Positions 34,017 through 42,404 of a DNA stretch of 64,000 bases are shown piece after piece. The notes beneath the pieces were generated by a model. That model had not been told where the DNA came from, did not search any database, and saw only the letters and a program-made list of their open reading frames with translations. Source of the stretch: an uncultured Duncaniella sp. (GTDB lineage: Bacteria > Bacteroidota > Bacteroidia > Bacteroidales > Muribaculaceae); assembly GCA_910577335.1 (NCBI GenBank), contig CAJTMJ010000013.1, forward strand, positions 22,923 to 86,922, read 5' to 3'. The position numbers were made by a program, and so were the translations under genes. Each line of letters opens with the position of its first letter. Position 1 is the stretch's first letter.

Positions 34017-35456
34017 TTAAACCGGTTCAACGAATTCATCGCCGGGTGATTTTACCGGTTCCATGCGCTGTACCTTAAGTTTTTCGACAATATCATTCAT
34101 CTGGGATGTGCCAAGGGGATAGAGCCACACGATAATCATCGAAAGCAAAGCCACACCTGCGGGTATAAAAGTCATAAGCATCCATAGACACTCAATGGCA
34201 CTTCCCGGCTGGGTAATCTGCATGGATTGTGTCTCGTCAGTGCGCTCTATGTATCCGCATCCGTGGAGAAGCCACATTACAGCCGCACCACCGATAGCAC
34301 CACCGAATTTCTGAGCCATCGAAGCTGATGAGAATATCAGACCGGTGGAAGCAGTGCGATACTTCAACTCTGAATAGTCACTGACATCGGCATACATTGA
34401 CCATACCAACGGTGACATGACACCTGTGAGGACAGAGATCACCACTTGCAAGAGAAGCATCAGAAGCAAACCGGCATTTGTGGCAGGACTACAGGTGAAG
34501 AATATGACGCTGAACACTATGAGCAGCGCATCCACCATAATGAAGGTGGGTTTCTTACCTATCTTGTTAGTGATGGGAACTGCGAGAGCGACACCTACCA
34601 TATTGGCAACCTCACCCACACCGAGGAACAAGCCTGAGTAGAAGAGTATCGAGAATGAGAACAACAATATATGCTGCTCACCACCGATAATGTCGGCAAA
34701 GAAGAATGCCACGGTAGCACCGCGCACAGTGTTGAAAAGATTGAAGCAAAGTGACGCTCCGTTAAGCAACCACCACGGCTTGTTTGTCACCAAAGCTTTC
34801 AAGTCGCTACCCAATGAAGCAGAGCTGACAGTGGCAAGCTTCTCGCATGTAAGCCTGAAACATAGAAGAAACAGGATGAAACAGCATGAAGCTATCACTA
34901 TCATGGCAAATTGCCAACTGGACTGGATAGAGAATCCGAAAGAGTCTTGGAACAATGAGCACAACGGATCCCAAGCGAAAAGAGCTATAAATGATCCACC
35001 ATAAGCGAAGAACATACGGAACGATGAGAACACCGTCTTTTCCTGTGAATTATCAGTCATCACACCCAACATCGCACCGTAAGGCACATTTATACCGGTG
35101 TAAACTGTCATCATAAGGATATAAGTCACGTATGCCCATACGAGCTTGGCTGCATAACCCCATTCCGGTGTGGTAAAGAGTAGTATACCGCATATTGAGA
35201 ATGGTGCCGCAACCCAGAGAAGATACGGACGGTATTTTCCCCAACGGGTCTTGGTACGGTCAGCCACAACACCCATCATAGGATCGCTGACAGCATCCCA
35301 TATACGTGTCACTAACAAAAGGACACCGGTGTCAATAAGGCTTATGCCAAACACATTGGCATAGAAGAACGGCAGATAGTAACTGAACACCTTCCAGAAC
35401 ATGGACGATGCCATATCACCGAATCCGTAGCCGATTTTTTCGCTTAAAGGAGCCAT
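34017..35456 (-). CDS. GPH-family sugar:cation symporter
   Basis: A 479-residue membrane protein with about 12 helices, of the glycoside-pentoside-hexuronide family. Motifs are SEKIGYGFGDMASSMFW at the N-terminus, DAVSDPMMGVVADRTKTRWG (loop 2-3 Asp and Arg) and GIGAVSDYSELKYRT-like SDYSELKYRTASTGLIFS. In mannan loci of Bacteroidetes the same gene type carries mannobiose or mannosylglucose into the cytoplasm. It lies 35 bp from the epimerase and 53 bp from GH130. Confidence 0.88.
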   Translation of the reverse strand: MAPLSEKIGYGFGDMASSMFWKVFSYYLPFFYANVFGISLIDTGVLLLVTRIWDAVSDPMMGVVADRTKTRWGKYRPYLLWVAAPFSICGILLFTTPEWGYAAKLVWAYVTYILMMTVYTGINVPYGAMLGVMTDNSQEKTVFSSFRMFFAYGGSFIALFAWDPLCSLFQDSFGFSIQSSWQFAMIVIASCCFILFLLCFRLTCEKLATVSSASLGSDLKALVTNKPWWLLNGASLCFNLFNTVRGATVAFFFADIIGGEQHILLFSFSILFYSGLFLGVGEVANMVGVALAVPITNKIGKKPTFIMVDALLIVFSVIFFTCSPATNAGLLLMLLLQVVISVLTGVMSPLVWSMYADVSDYSELKYRTASTGLIFSSASMAQKFGGAIGGAAVMWLLHGCGYIERTDETQSMQITQPGSAIECLWMLMTFIPAGVALLSMIIVWLYPLGTSQMNDIVEKLKVQRMEPVKSPGDEFVEPV

Positions 35457-35509
35457 TTCTAAGGTTTAGATTTTAAGTGATGAATTTTATTAGCTAATAA
35501 TTTCGTATA

Positions 35510-36679
35510 TTATTTTTCAAATACAGCGAGATTCCGGTCAATGAGCGAATTGAGAGTCTTAACTGACTCAGTGGTGGTCAAACCATCCTCAGGGGTGTTC
35601 ATGCAGTAGTCCACGAGCTTGTCAATGGTGGAAGTTGCCACATGCATACGTGTATCGGACGATGCGTAATATATGAATACCTTACCATCCTCGTCTGCAA
35701 TCCAGCCGTTGGTAAATAGTACATTCATCACGTCGCCCATGTACTCCTCTCCTACCGGTGCCATGAAGTATCCTCCGGGTGAAGCAATCTTCTTCCAAGG
35801 CTCTTCAAGCGAGGTCATATACATGTAGAGCACATAACGAAGTCCTGACGCACATGCACGTACACCATGAGCGAGATGAAGCCATCCTTTTGAAGTCTTA
35901 ATAGGATGTGGACCTTCACCGTTCTTCACCTCCTTGATGGTATGATAGTAACGTGGGTCGATGATAATTTCTTCCTTGACTTCAGCATTGCAGATGTCAT
36001 CTATAAGTGCCCAGCCGATACCGCCACCGCTACCCGTGTCGATGAAACCATCCTGCGGACGGGTATAGAGCGCATATTTGCCATTGACAAATTCAGGATG
36101 AAGCACCACATTGCGCTGCTGTGATTTGCTCTTAAGGTCAGGGAGACGTTCCCAGTTAACAAGATCCTTGGTACGTACTATACCACATGCAGCAGTAGCA
36201 GCTGAGAGATCGCCCGGCTTGGAATCATCGTGACGCTCCACGCAGAAAAGTCCGTAAATCCATCCGTCCTCGTGGGCGGTGAGACGCATATCGTATACAT
36301 TTGTAGCAGGATTCTCAGTGTCGGGGAGAATTATAGGATGAGACCAGAAACGGAAATTATCGATTCCGTTGGGGCTCTCGGCTATCGCAAAGAACGATTT
36401 GCGGTCGTTACCTTCGACACGCACTACGAGAAGATATTTGCCATTCCACTTTATGGCACCTGAATTAAGAGTGGCGTTGCACCCTATACGTTCCATGAAA
36501 TATGGATTGGTCTCAGGATTAAAATCATATTTCCAGTATGGTGGCACCATCTCGGCTGTGATCACGGGATTGACATAACGATTGTATACACCGTTACCTT
36601 CAATGGCTATGTTGGGACGAGTCACCAACTCCTCATAACGAGCGAGGATAAGATTCTTACGATATTCGAAAGTGTTCAT
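35510..36679 (-). CDS. GH130 beta-1,4-mannosylglucose phosphorylase
   Basis: A 389-residue five-bladed beta-propeller phosphorylase of the GH130_1 type. It has the substrate-binding block [20 protein letters not shown], the catalytic Asp region [19 protein letters not shown], and phosphate-binding basic residues near [17 protein letters not shown]. The length equals that of the B. fragilis mannosylglucose phosphorylase. It converts Man-beta-1,4-Glc plus phosphate to mannose-1-phosphate and glucose. The protein is cytoplasmic, with no signal peptide. Confidence 0.92.
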   Translation of the reverse strand: MNTFEYRKNLILARYEELVTRPNIAIEGNGVYNRYVNPVITAEMVPPYWKYDFNPETNPYFMERIGCNATLNSGAIKWNGKYLLVVRVEGNDRKSFFAIAESPNGIDNFRFWSHPIILPDTENPATNVYDMRLTAHEDGWIYGLFCVERHDDSKPGDLSAATAACGIVRTKDLVNWERLPDLKSKSQQRNVVLHPEFVNGKYALYTRPQDGFIDTGSGGGIGWALIDDICNAEVKEEIIIDPRYYHTIKEVKNGEGPHPIKTSKGWLHLAHGVRACASGLRYVLYMYMTSLEEPWKKIASPGGYFMAPVGEEYMGDVMNVLFTNGWIADEDGKVFIYYASSDTRMHVATSTIDKLVDYCMNTPEDGLTTTESVKTLNSLIDRNLAVFEK

Positions 36680-36764
36680 TTGAAAATTGTTACTAATTAG
36701 CTATGTCAGCTAAAGGGTATAAAATGAATGTGTCTGTAAATTTTTATAAATCAGATTAGATATT

Positions 36765-36804
36765 GAACTGATTTAAACTTTTTATAAAAAATTTAAATCA
36801 GTTC
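36765..36804. repeat. Copy B of the dispersed element: short two-ended hairpin
   Basis: Thirteen-base arms GAACTGATTTAAA (36765-36777) and TTTAAATCAGTTC (36792-36804) are perfect inverted copies around a 14-nt AT-only loop of mostly T and A. Each half matches one end of the 192-bp foldback at 52700-52891. It sits 86 bp upstream of the GH130 start and 7 bp after the GH26 stop. Confidence 0.75.
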
Positions 36805-36810
36805 ATTATA

Positions 36811-37914
36811 TCATTTCACGAAAACAGCGTTTGAATTGTCGTGAAACGCTTTGAAATCGGCTTCAGCAGGATGTCCCGGATAAGGAACGTAGAAATGATT
36901 CGGATTTTCGCTCTCGATAGCGTTGCGCCACACGCAAACGTATGCTATGGGAAGTCCTTCAATCGCCGGAAGCAACACTGATGTATACCAATCGGTAACA
37001 CCGAGACTTTCCAAGCCTGTCTCTGTAAGAGCGGCGAGCTTGCCACGTTTCTTTGCCTCCTCAACCACGAATGGCATTTGGGATTTTACTCTTGAAACAT
37101 ACTGGTCAATACCTTTTTCTCCGTCAAAATGGTAGATATCTGTACCAAGTATATCCACATATTCATCACCCGGATAAGTAAGGAAATATTGCTCGTGCGT
37201 GAGATCTTTGTCGGGAGAGTATGCCCAAACCACGTTATTAATGCCTTTAGCGTCAAAAATCTCACGGGTGCGTTTCCAGAGAGCTATATATTCATCGGGA
37301 GTGGCATTACCTGCACCCCACCAGAACCATGAGCCTGAATTTTCATGCCACGGGCGGAATATCACCGGCACCGGATTACCTTCGGCATCCTTCAAAGAAG
37401 CGATGAAAGTGGCGGCACGGTTAATCCACACGTCCAGTGTGTCCGACAGAGCTGCGTTAGTAGCTACTTCATGAAGAGGCGAGGTGGACACGTCCCATGA
37501 ATTGCCGCCGCTGATAGGATTGAGCGGATGCCAGCTTATGGCGTTTACACCGCCACGTGCGTTCTGCTTTGCAATCTCAGCTGCGATGAACTCAAAGGGC
37601 ACACCGTCGAGGTTCTTTGCCGAGTCAACCTCTATCATACCAAGATCCCAGCTCATGAGTCCCGGGTATTCACCTATCACAGCCTTGACATCTGAATTGC
37701 CTTCGACATATTTCCATGTGTGACCGTAGGCAGTGTCATCATGGTGTCCGAAATAAAAATGTCCGGATTTGACAACAGAGTCAAGTTGTGAGATAAGAGT
37801 CTGTGCGGGTGTTATGGTATCAGCGGCTGTCGCATCCTTGTCAGATGCCGACTTGCTACCGCCACACGATGCCAATGCCATCGCAGCCATAAGTGGAAAT
37901 AATTTGAGATTCAT
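36811..37914 (-). CDS. GH26 beta-mannanase lipoprotein
   Basis: A 367-residue lipoprotein (lipobox ALASC) with a complete GH26 TIM barrel. The acid/base Glu191 is in FRPWHENSGSWFWWG, and the nucleophile Glu298 is in LAALTETGLESLG. The opening GHFYFGHHDDTAYGHTW is typical. Bacteroidetes enzymes of this size act as endo-mannanases or mannobiohydrolases; which one cannot be told here. Because it clusters with symporter and phosphorylases, release of mannobiose in the periplasm is likely. Confidence 0.92.
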   Translation of the reverse strand: MNLKLFPLMAAMALASCGGSKSASDKDATAADTITPAQTLISQLDSVVKSGHFYFGHHDDTAYGHTWKYVEGNSDVKAVIGEYPGLMSWDLGMIEVDSAKNLDGVPFEFIAAEIAKQNARGGVNAISWHPLNPISGGNSWDVSTSPLHEVATNAALSDTLDVWINRAATFIASLKDAEGNPVPVIFRPWHENSGSWFWWGAGNATPDEYIALWKRTREIFDAKGINNVVWAYSPDKDLTHEQYFLTYPGDEYVDILGTDIYHFDGEKGIDQYVSRVKSQMPFVVEEAKKRGKLAALTETGLESLGVTDWYTSVLLPAIEGLPIAYVCVWRNAIESENPNHFYVPYPGHPAEADFKAFHDNSNAVFVK

Positions 37915-37961
37915 GAGTGGTTTATATATCTTATTAAAATTTACAATTTGATAGCCTGCAC

Positions 37962-40400
37962 TCAGCCAAGTGTCACTTCCACCACATTGGAAGAACCGGC
38001 AGGCTGCATAGGCACTACATTACCCGCTATCTCTTTTCCGTTAAGCATCAGAGTCTTTACCCCACGGTTCAGATGGTCGGGATTTTTTACGATTATCTTA
38101 TAGTCTGCCCCTCGGAATTTTCGGTTGACCTCATAGCCATCCCATTCCTTCGGTATGCAGGGATTAATTTCAAGTCCGTCATATCCCGGTTTGATACCGA
38201 GAATAAATTGGGTTATGGCATACCAGTTCCAAGCGGCAGTACCGGTTAGCCATGAGTTCTTTGCCTCACCGGGCTTAGCAGCATCTTTGCCGGCTGTCAT
38301 CTGGCAGTATACATACGGCTCAACCTTATGCAGGTCGCTTTTCTCTTCAAGATATGCGGGGCATATCTTGCGGTAATATTCCCATGCGCGATCACCGCGA
38401 CCCAATACGGTTTCACCGATGATTACCCAAGGATTATTGTGAGCGAATATACCTGCATTTTCCTTATATCCGGCAGGATAAGTGGAAATCTCACCATACT
38501 CCATCACATATTCGGTAAAGGCGGGGTTGTTAAGCACTATACCATGCTCGCAGTCGAGATATTTCTTTACTGAGTCAAGCGACTGTTCCACCAGTCCTTC
38601 ATTCAAGCCTATACCTGCCATTGTACACCAGCCCTGCGATTCGATAAATATTTTACCCTCCTTGTTTTCATGCGAGCCTACCTTGTTGCCATAGAAGTCG
38701 TAAGCACGGAGGAACCATTCGCCGTCCCAGCCATATTTCTTCACAGCTTCTATCATCTCGTCAACATGCTTCTGCGCACGGTCAGCCTCTTCGTTAAGAC
38801 CGAGATGGCGGCAAAGCTCAACGTAGTCCTGACCATAGATAACAAACTGTCCGGCTATCATAAGAGATTCGGCTTTCGAGCCTTCGGTCTTATTTTCGGT
38901 AGTCTGGAATGATTCGTTAGGATCGTTGGAGAAACAGTTGAGGTTAAGACAATCGTTCCAGTCGGCACGTCCTATCAGAGGAAGCCCGTGAGGACCGAGG
39001 TTATTTACAACATGGTCAAACGACACTTTCAAGTGCTGCATGAGTGACACTTCCGAGCCGGGCTGATTGTCAAACGGCACAGGCTCGTCGAGTATCGACA
39101 GGTCACCTGACTCTTTGATGTAAGCGATGGTGCCGAATATGAGCCACATAGGGTCGTCATTGAAACCACCACCTATGTCATTGTTACCACGCTTGGTGAG
39201 TGGCTGATACTGATGATAACATCCTCCGTCAGGGAACTGAGTGGAAGCGATATCGATAATGCGTTCACGGGCACGTTCAGGTATCTGATGCACAAATCCC
39301 ACGAGGTCCTGATTGGAATCACGGAATCCCATGCCTCTACCGATACCGCTTTCGAAGAATGAAGCGGAACGGGAGAAACAGAATGTGATCATGCACTGGT
39401 ACTGATTCCAGATGTTGACCATACGATCAAGACGGGCATCACCGGTAGACACAGTGAAGCGGTCAAGGAGATCATCCCAGTATGCACGCAGTTCGTTGAA
39501 TGCTTTGTCAACCTTTTCAGGGGTGTCAAAGCGCTTCATCATCTCTTTGGCACGTGTCTTGTTTATAACACCTTTCGATTCCCATTTCTCATCCTGTGGA
39601 TTTTCCACATATCCGAGCATGAACACGAGGTCTCGGCTTTCGCCCGGATTAAGAGTGATTTCAAGATAGTGGGATGCGATGGGTGACCATCCGTGTGCCA
39701 CGGAGTTTCTTGGCTTTCCGTCGAGCACAGCCTGTGGCTCGTCGAAGCCGTTATATAGTCCGATGAAGGTCTCGCGGTCGGTGTCAAAACCGTCCACGGG
39801 CTGATTCACGGTATAAAATGCGTAGTGATTGCGACGTTCCTTATATTCAGTTTTGTGATATATAGTGGAACCTTCGATTTCCACCTCGCCGGTGGAGAAG
39901 TTGCGCTGGAAATTTTCCATATCGGTGGCGGCGTTCCAGAGACACCATTCCATAAATGAGAAGAGTTTGAATGTTTTTGCCTTGTCGGTCTTGTTGGTAA
40001 GCGTCAGCTTTGCGATTTCGGCATGTGTGTCAAGCGGCACGAAGAACAAGACTTTAGCCTCAAGCCCGTTTTTCTCACCCTTGATGATGGTGTAATTCAT
40101 GCCATGACGGCATTCGTATGAGTCGAGAGGTGTTTTGGTGGGTTTCCATCCGGGATTCCAGATAGTATCACCATCCTTTATGTAGAAATAACGACCTCCG
40201 GCATCCATCGGGACACCATTGTAACGATAGCGGGTCAGGCGGCGGAATTTTGCATCCTTATAAAAACTATAACCACCCGCCGAATTAGAAATGAGCGAAA
40301 AGAAATCTTTATTTCCGAGATAGTTGATCCATGGCCACGGAGTGCGCGGTTCGGTAATCACATATTCACGGGCGATGTCGTCAAAATAGCCGTATTTCAT
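37962..40400 (-). CDS. GH94 cellobiose phosphorylase-type enzyme
   Basis: An 812-residue cytoplasmic phosphorylase, the length of cellobiose phosphorylases. The N-terminal beta-sandwich opens [20 protein letters not shown]. The (alpha/alpha)6 catalytic domain contains [20 protein letters not shown] and [17 protein letters not shown], with the catalytic acid Asp483. It would split cellobiose (Glc-beta-1,4-Glc), or Glc-beta-1,4-Man, with phosphate to glucose-1-phosphate. Being first gene of the lower operon next to GH130 is a notable pairing for glucomannan. Exact specificity is inferred. Confidence 0.9.
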   Translation of the reverse strand: MKYGYFDDIAREYVITEPRTPWPWINYLGNKDFFSLISNSAGGYSFYKDAKFRRLTRYRYNGVPMDAGGRYFYIKDGDTIWNPGWKPTKTPLDSYECRHGMNYTIIKGEKNGLEAKVLFFVPLDTHAEIAKLTLTNKTDKAKTFKLFSFMEWCLWNAATDMENFQRNFSTGEVEIEGSTIYHKTEYKERRNHYAFYTVNQPVDGFDTDRETFIGLYNGFDEPQAVLDGKPRNSVAHGWSPIASHYLEITLNPGESRDLVFMLGYVENPQDEKWESKGVINKTRAKEMMKRFDTPEKVDKAFNELRAYWDDLLDRFTVSTGDARLDRMVNIWNQYQCMITFCFSRSASFFESGIGRGMGFRDSNQDLVGFVHQIPERARERIIDIASTQFPDGGCYHQYQPLTKRGNNDIGGGFNDDPMWLIFGTIAYIKESGDLSILDEPVPFDNQPGSEVSLMQHLKVSFDHVVNNLGPHGLPLIGRADWNDCLNLNCFSNDPNESFQTTENKTEGSKAESLMIAGQFVIYGQDYVELCRHLGLNEEADRAQKHVDEMIEAVKKYGWDGEWFLRAYDFYGNKVGSHENKEGKIFIESQGWCTMAGIGLNEGLVEQSLDSVKKYLDCEHGIVLNNPAFTEYVMEYGEISTYPAGYKENAGIFAHNNPWVIIGETVLGRGDRAWEYYRKICPAYLEEKSDLHKVEPYVYCQMTAGKDAAKPGEAKNSWLTGTAAWNWYAITQFILGIKPGYDGLEINPCIPKEWDGYEVNRKFRGADYKIIVKNPDHLNRGVKTLMLNGKEIAGNVVPMQPAGSSNVVEVTLG

Positions 40401-40442
40401 TGAGATAGATTTTTAATGAGTTAGTATGTTAAAATAGATGTA

Positions 40443-40450
40443 CAAAGTTA
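40443..40450 (-). promoter_or_regulatory. -7 promoter element of the lower mannan operon
   Basis: On the minus strand this reads TAACTTTG, an exact TAnnTTTG, 43 bp upstream of the GH94 start. Confidence 0.6.
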
Positions 40451-40499
40451 GTTAATTTTTGGTTTTCATTATCTCTTGTTTGATTTAGAGAAATATAAA

Positions 40500-40544
40500 A
40501 GGGGTATCAAAATGTTAACAATATGTCGAGGTTTTGATACCCCT
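40500..40544 (-). terminator. Terminator of the upper SusCD operon
   Basis: A perfect 13-bp stem, AGGGGTATCAAAA (40500-40512) with its complement (40532-40544), and a 19-nt loop. On the minus strand it follows the GH26 stop codon by about 54 bp and is trailed by TTTATATTT. It separates the SusC-to-GH26 transcript from the GH94 operon. Confidence 0.75.
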
Positions 40545-40597
40545 ATTAAATCTAACTGTGTTTTTCTATTCTACACATAGGATTGAGCGGCGTGTAA

Positions 40598-42334
40598 TCA
40601 GAGATTCAAATCGCCCTGATTGAGCACGAGAGGATTATTGAGCACGGTTGACCATTCGTTAGACTTGTTCCACTGAATGAAAGAGGGAGTGTCACCTTCC
40701 TGCTCATACCAGCCCATGAAGAAGCTCCAAAGGGCGCCGTCGATATAAGCTGCCTCGGGATCAAGGAGATTACCGCACTCGGTAAGTGCAACAATCTTCT
40801 TACCGCCTACGAGATTATGAATTGTCTCAAACTGTTCGGTCTGATTGGTCATCGGATCAACATACAGGTCTGCGCCTACGATGTCTACGAGGTCGTCACC
40901 GGGATAAGCGGCACGAATCTTTGACATATCGGCAAGTTTGCCCTCGTCAGAGGTCTGCACTGTCCATACCCATATAAGGTTGTTGAGACCATATTCGTTT
41001 GTGAGTTTATCACGGAGCCAGCCCCAGAGCTGCTTGGTAGTGTCAACACCTGAATTGCCCCACCAGAACCATGCGCCCCAAGTGTAGTCACCTGCTGCTT
41101 CATGGAACGGACGCCAAAGCACCGGAATACCTGCATCCTGAAGAAGCTTGAGATAACCTGCAAGCTTGGCTACATCAGCATTGGCAACCTGATTTTCCCA
41201 TGTACCTTCTATGAGAACATTTGAAGCCACAAATACATTTGACGAAGCATCAAAGCTCAAATTGCCTCCCGCAGGATTGGTAACAGTCACTTCGGTAGCG
41301 GTATAGTCATGACCTGAGATGATGATACCCTTCTCCTTGATGGTAGAAATCATGTCGGAAGTCACAGTCACGGTATAGTCACCGGTGATGTCGAAATATT
41401 CAAGAGCTGATGTGAGACCGCTCCAAGTTTCGCCGTTCTTTACAGAACCCTGTGCGCCTGCGGCAACATCTTTAGTCTTTACAGTTATTACAGAACCTTC
41501 AACCACGTTGGCAAGTTTTGCCTTCGCAGCGTCGTCATTAAGCTGAATGCTGCCTGACCAGTCAGCGGGCATAACCTGTTCGCCTGTCCAAAGAGTTTCT
41601 GAACCCGGCTTTGCGGTGGGCACATTCCAGTGCCAAGTCATAGCGGGTATGCTACCTGCGTCCCAGATCTTCTTGACAGGTGTGATGTCGCCGTAATCTA
41701 TCCAGTTGGAGGGCGATGAAGCGAGGTGTATGTAGTCGAAACCTACGATAGCAGGGAATTTGCCTGATTCCTGTTTTACAAGGTCACAGAAAGCGGTTCC
41801 CCATGCCACTTCACCCATTGCGCCTGAGAGCTGCTTCTCACCGTAGTTGTTAAGAAGCATGTTGTAGACAGCCTTAGCCTCGGCAGTAGCGTTGGCATTG
41901 GTAAGCGAGCGGCTTACCAGCGAAGGATTGATGAGATGTGAACGTTCGGTGGCGAAATTGACAGTCACTTCAGGAGCGAAAGTCATAGAACCCACACCGG
42001 CAACAGCACGTCCCGGAATGTTGAATGTGTAATTTTTGCCTTTCTTAAGCTGGAAATAAGCCACAAGACGGTTTCCGTCCTTGATAAGGAGAGAATCGAG
42101 CTTCGTGTCGGTCAATGTAACCTCAACAAGAGAGTTCAAGCTTATTTCATTGCTATAAACTACTTCTATGCTGTTGACATCAAGACCCACTGTGGCCCCA
42201 TCCTCGATTGAAACCGAGCTTACTGTTACGTCAAACGGGCTTGGCTCATTCCAATCCGGCTCATGATCATCTTCGCAAGCTGTGAACGCAAAGCCTACGA
42301 GAGCGGAAGCCAGGATATATCTGAATTTTTTCAT
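40598..42334 (-). CDS. GH26 lipoprotein with inserted carbohydrate-binding-like module
   Basis: A 578-residue lipoprotein (lipobox FTAC, Cys20). Domain order: an N-terminal Ig-like domain (about 33-132), then a GH26 barrel interrupted by a module. The barrel opens GEKQLSGAMGEVAWGTAF and runs to TWHWNVPT (about 240). The insert (about 245-355) runs from LWTGEQVMPADWSGSIQL to VTVTSDMISTIKEKGIIISG, and the barrel resumes at SSNVFVASNVLIEGTWENQV. Glu412 (RPFHEAAG) is the acid/base and Glu519 (ALTECGN) the nucleophile. The insert resembles two modules in the neighbouring glycan-binding protein. It is probably a surface endo-mannanase co-transcribed with SusCD. Confidence 0.88.
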   Translation of the reverse strand: MKKFRYILASALVGFAFTACEDDHEPDWNEPSPFDVTVSSVSIEDGATVGLDVNSIEVVYSNEISLNSLVEVTLTDTKLDSLLIKDGNRLVAYFQLKKGKNYTFNIPGRAVAGVGSMTFAPEVTVNFATERSHLINPSLVSRSLTNANATAEAKAVYNMLLNNYGEKQLSGAMGEVAWGTAFCDLVKQESGKFPAIVGFDYIHLASSPSNWIDYGDITPVKKIWDAGSIPAMTWHWNVPTAKPGSETLWTGEQVMPADWSGSIQLNDDAAKAKLANVVEGSVITVKTKDVAAGAQGSVKNGETWSGLTSALEYFDITGDYTVTVTSDMISTIKEKGIIISGHDYTATEVTVTNPAGGNLSFDASSNVFVASNVLIEGTWENQVANADVAKLAGYLKLLQDAGIPVLWRPFHEAAGDYTWGAWFWWGNSGVDTTKQLWGWLRDKLTNEYGLNNLIWVWTVQTSDEGKLADMSKIRAAYPGDDLVDIVGADLYVDPMTNQTEQFETIHNLVGGKKIVALTECGNLLDPEAAYIDGALWSFFMGWYEQEGDTPSFIQWNKSNEWSTVLNNPLVLNQGDLNL

Positions 42335-42358
42335 TGAGTTTTCGGTTTTGTTTAAAGG

Positions 42359-42380
42359 TTGCCCGCCCGGCGGACGGGCA
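42359..42380 (-). promoter_or_regulatory. GC-rich intercistronic hairpin in the SusCD operon
   Basis: In an AT-rich gap the minus strand reads TGCCCGTCC, a 3-nt loop, then GGGCGGGCA, forming a 9-bp stem with one G-U pair. There is no T-run after it, so it is not a standard terminator. It is placed between the glycan-binding gene and the GH26 gene and could block 3' exonuclease decay or tune expression. Confidence 0.6.
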
Positions 42381-42404
42381 GTCGATTAAATAATAATCAG
42401 TTAA

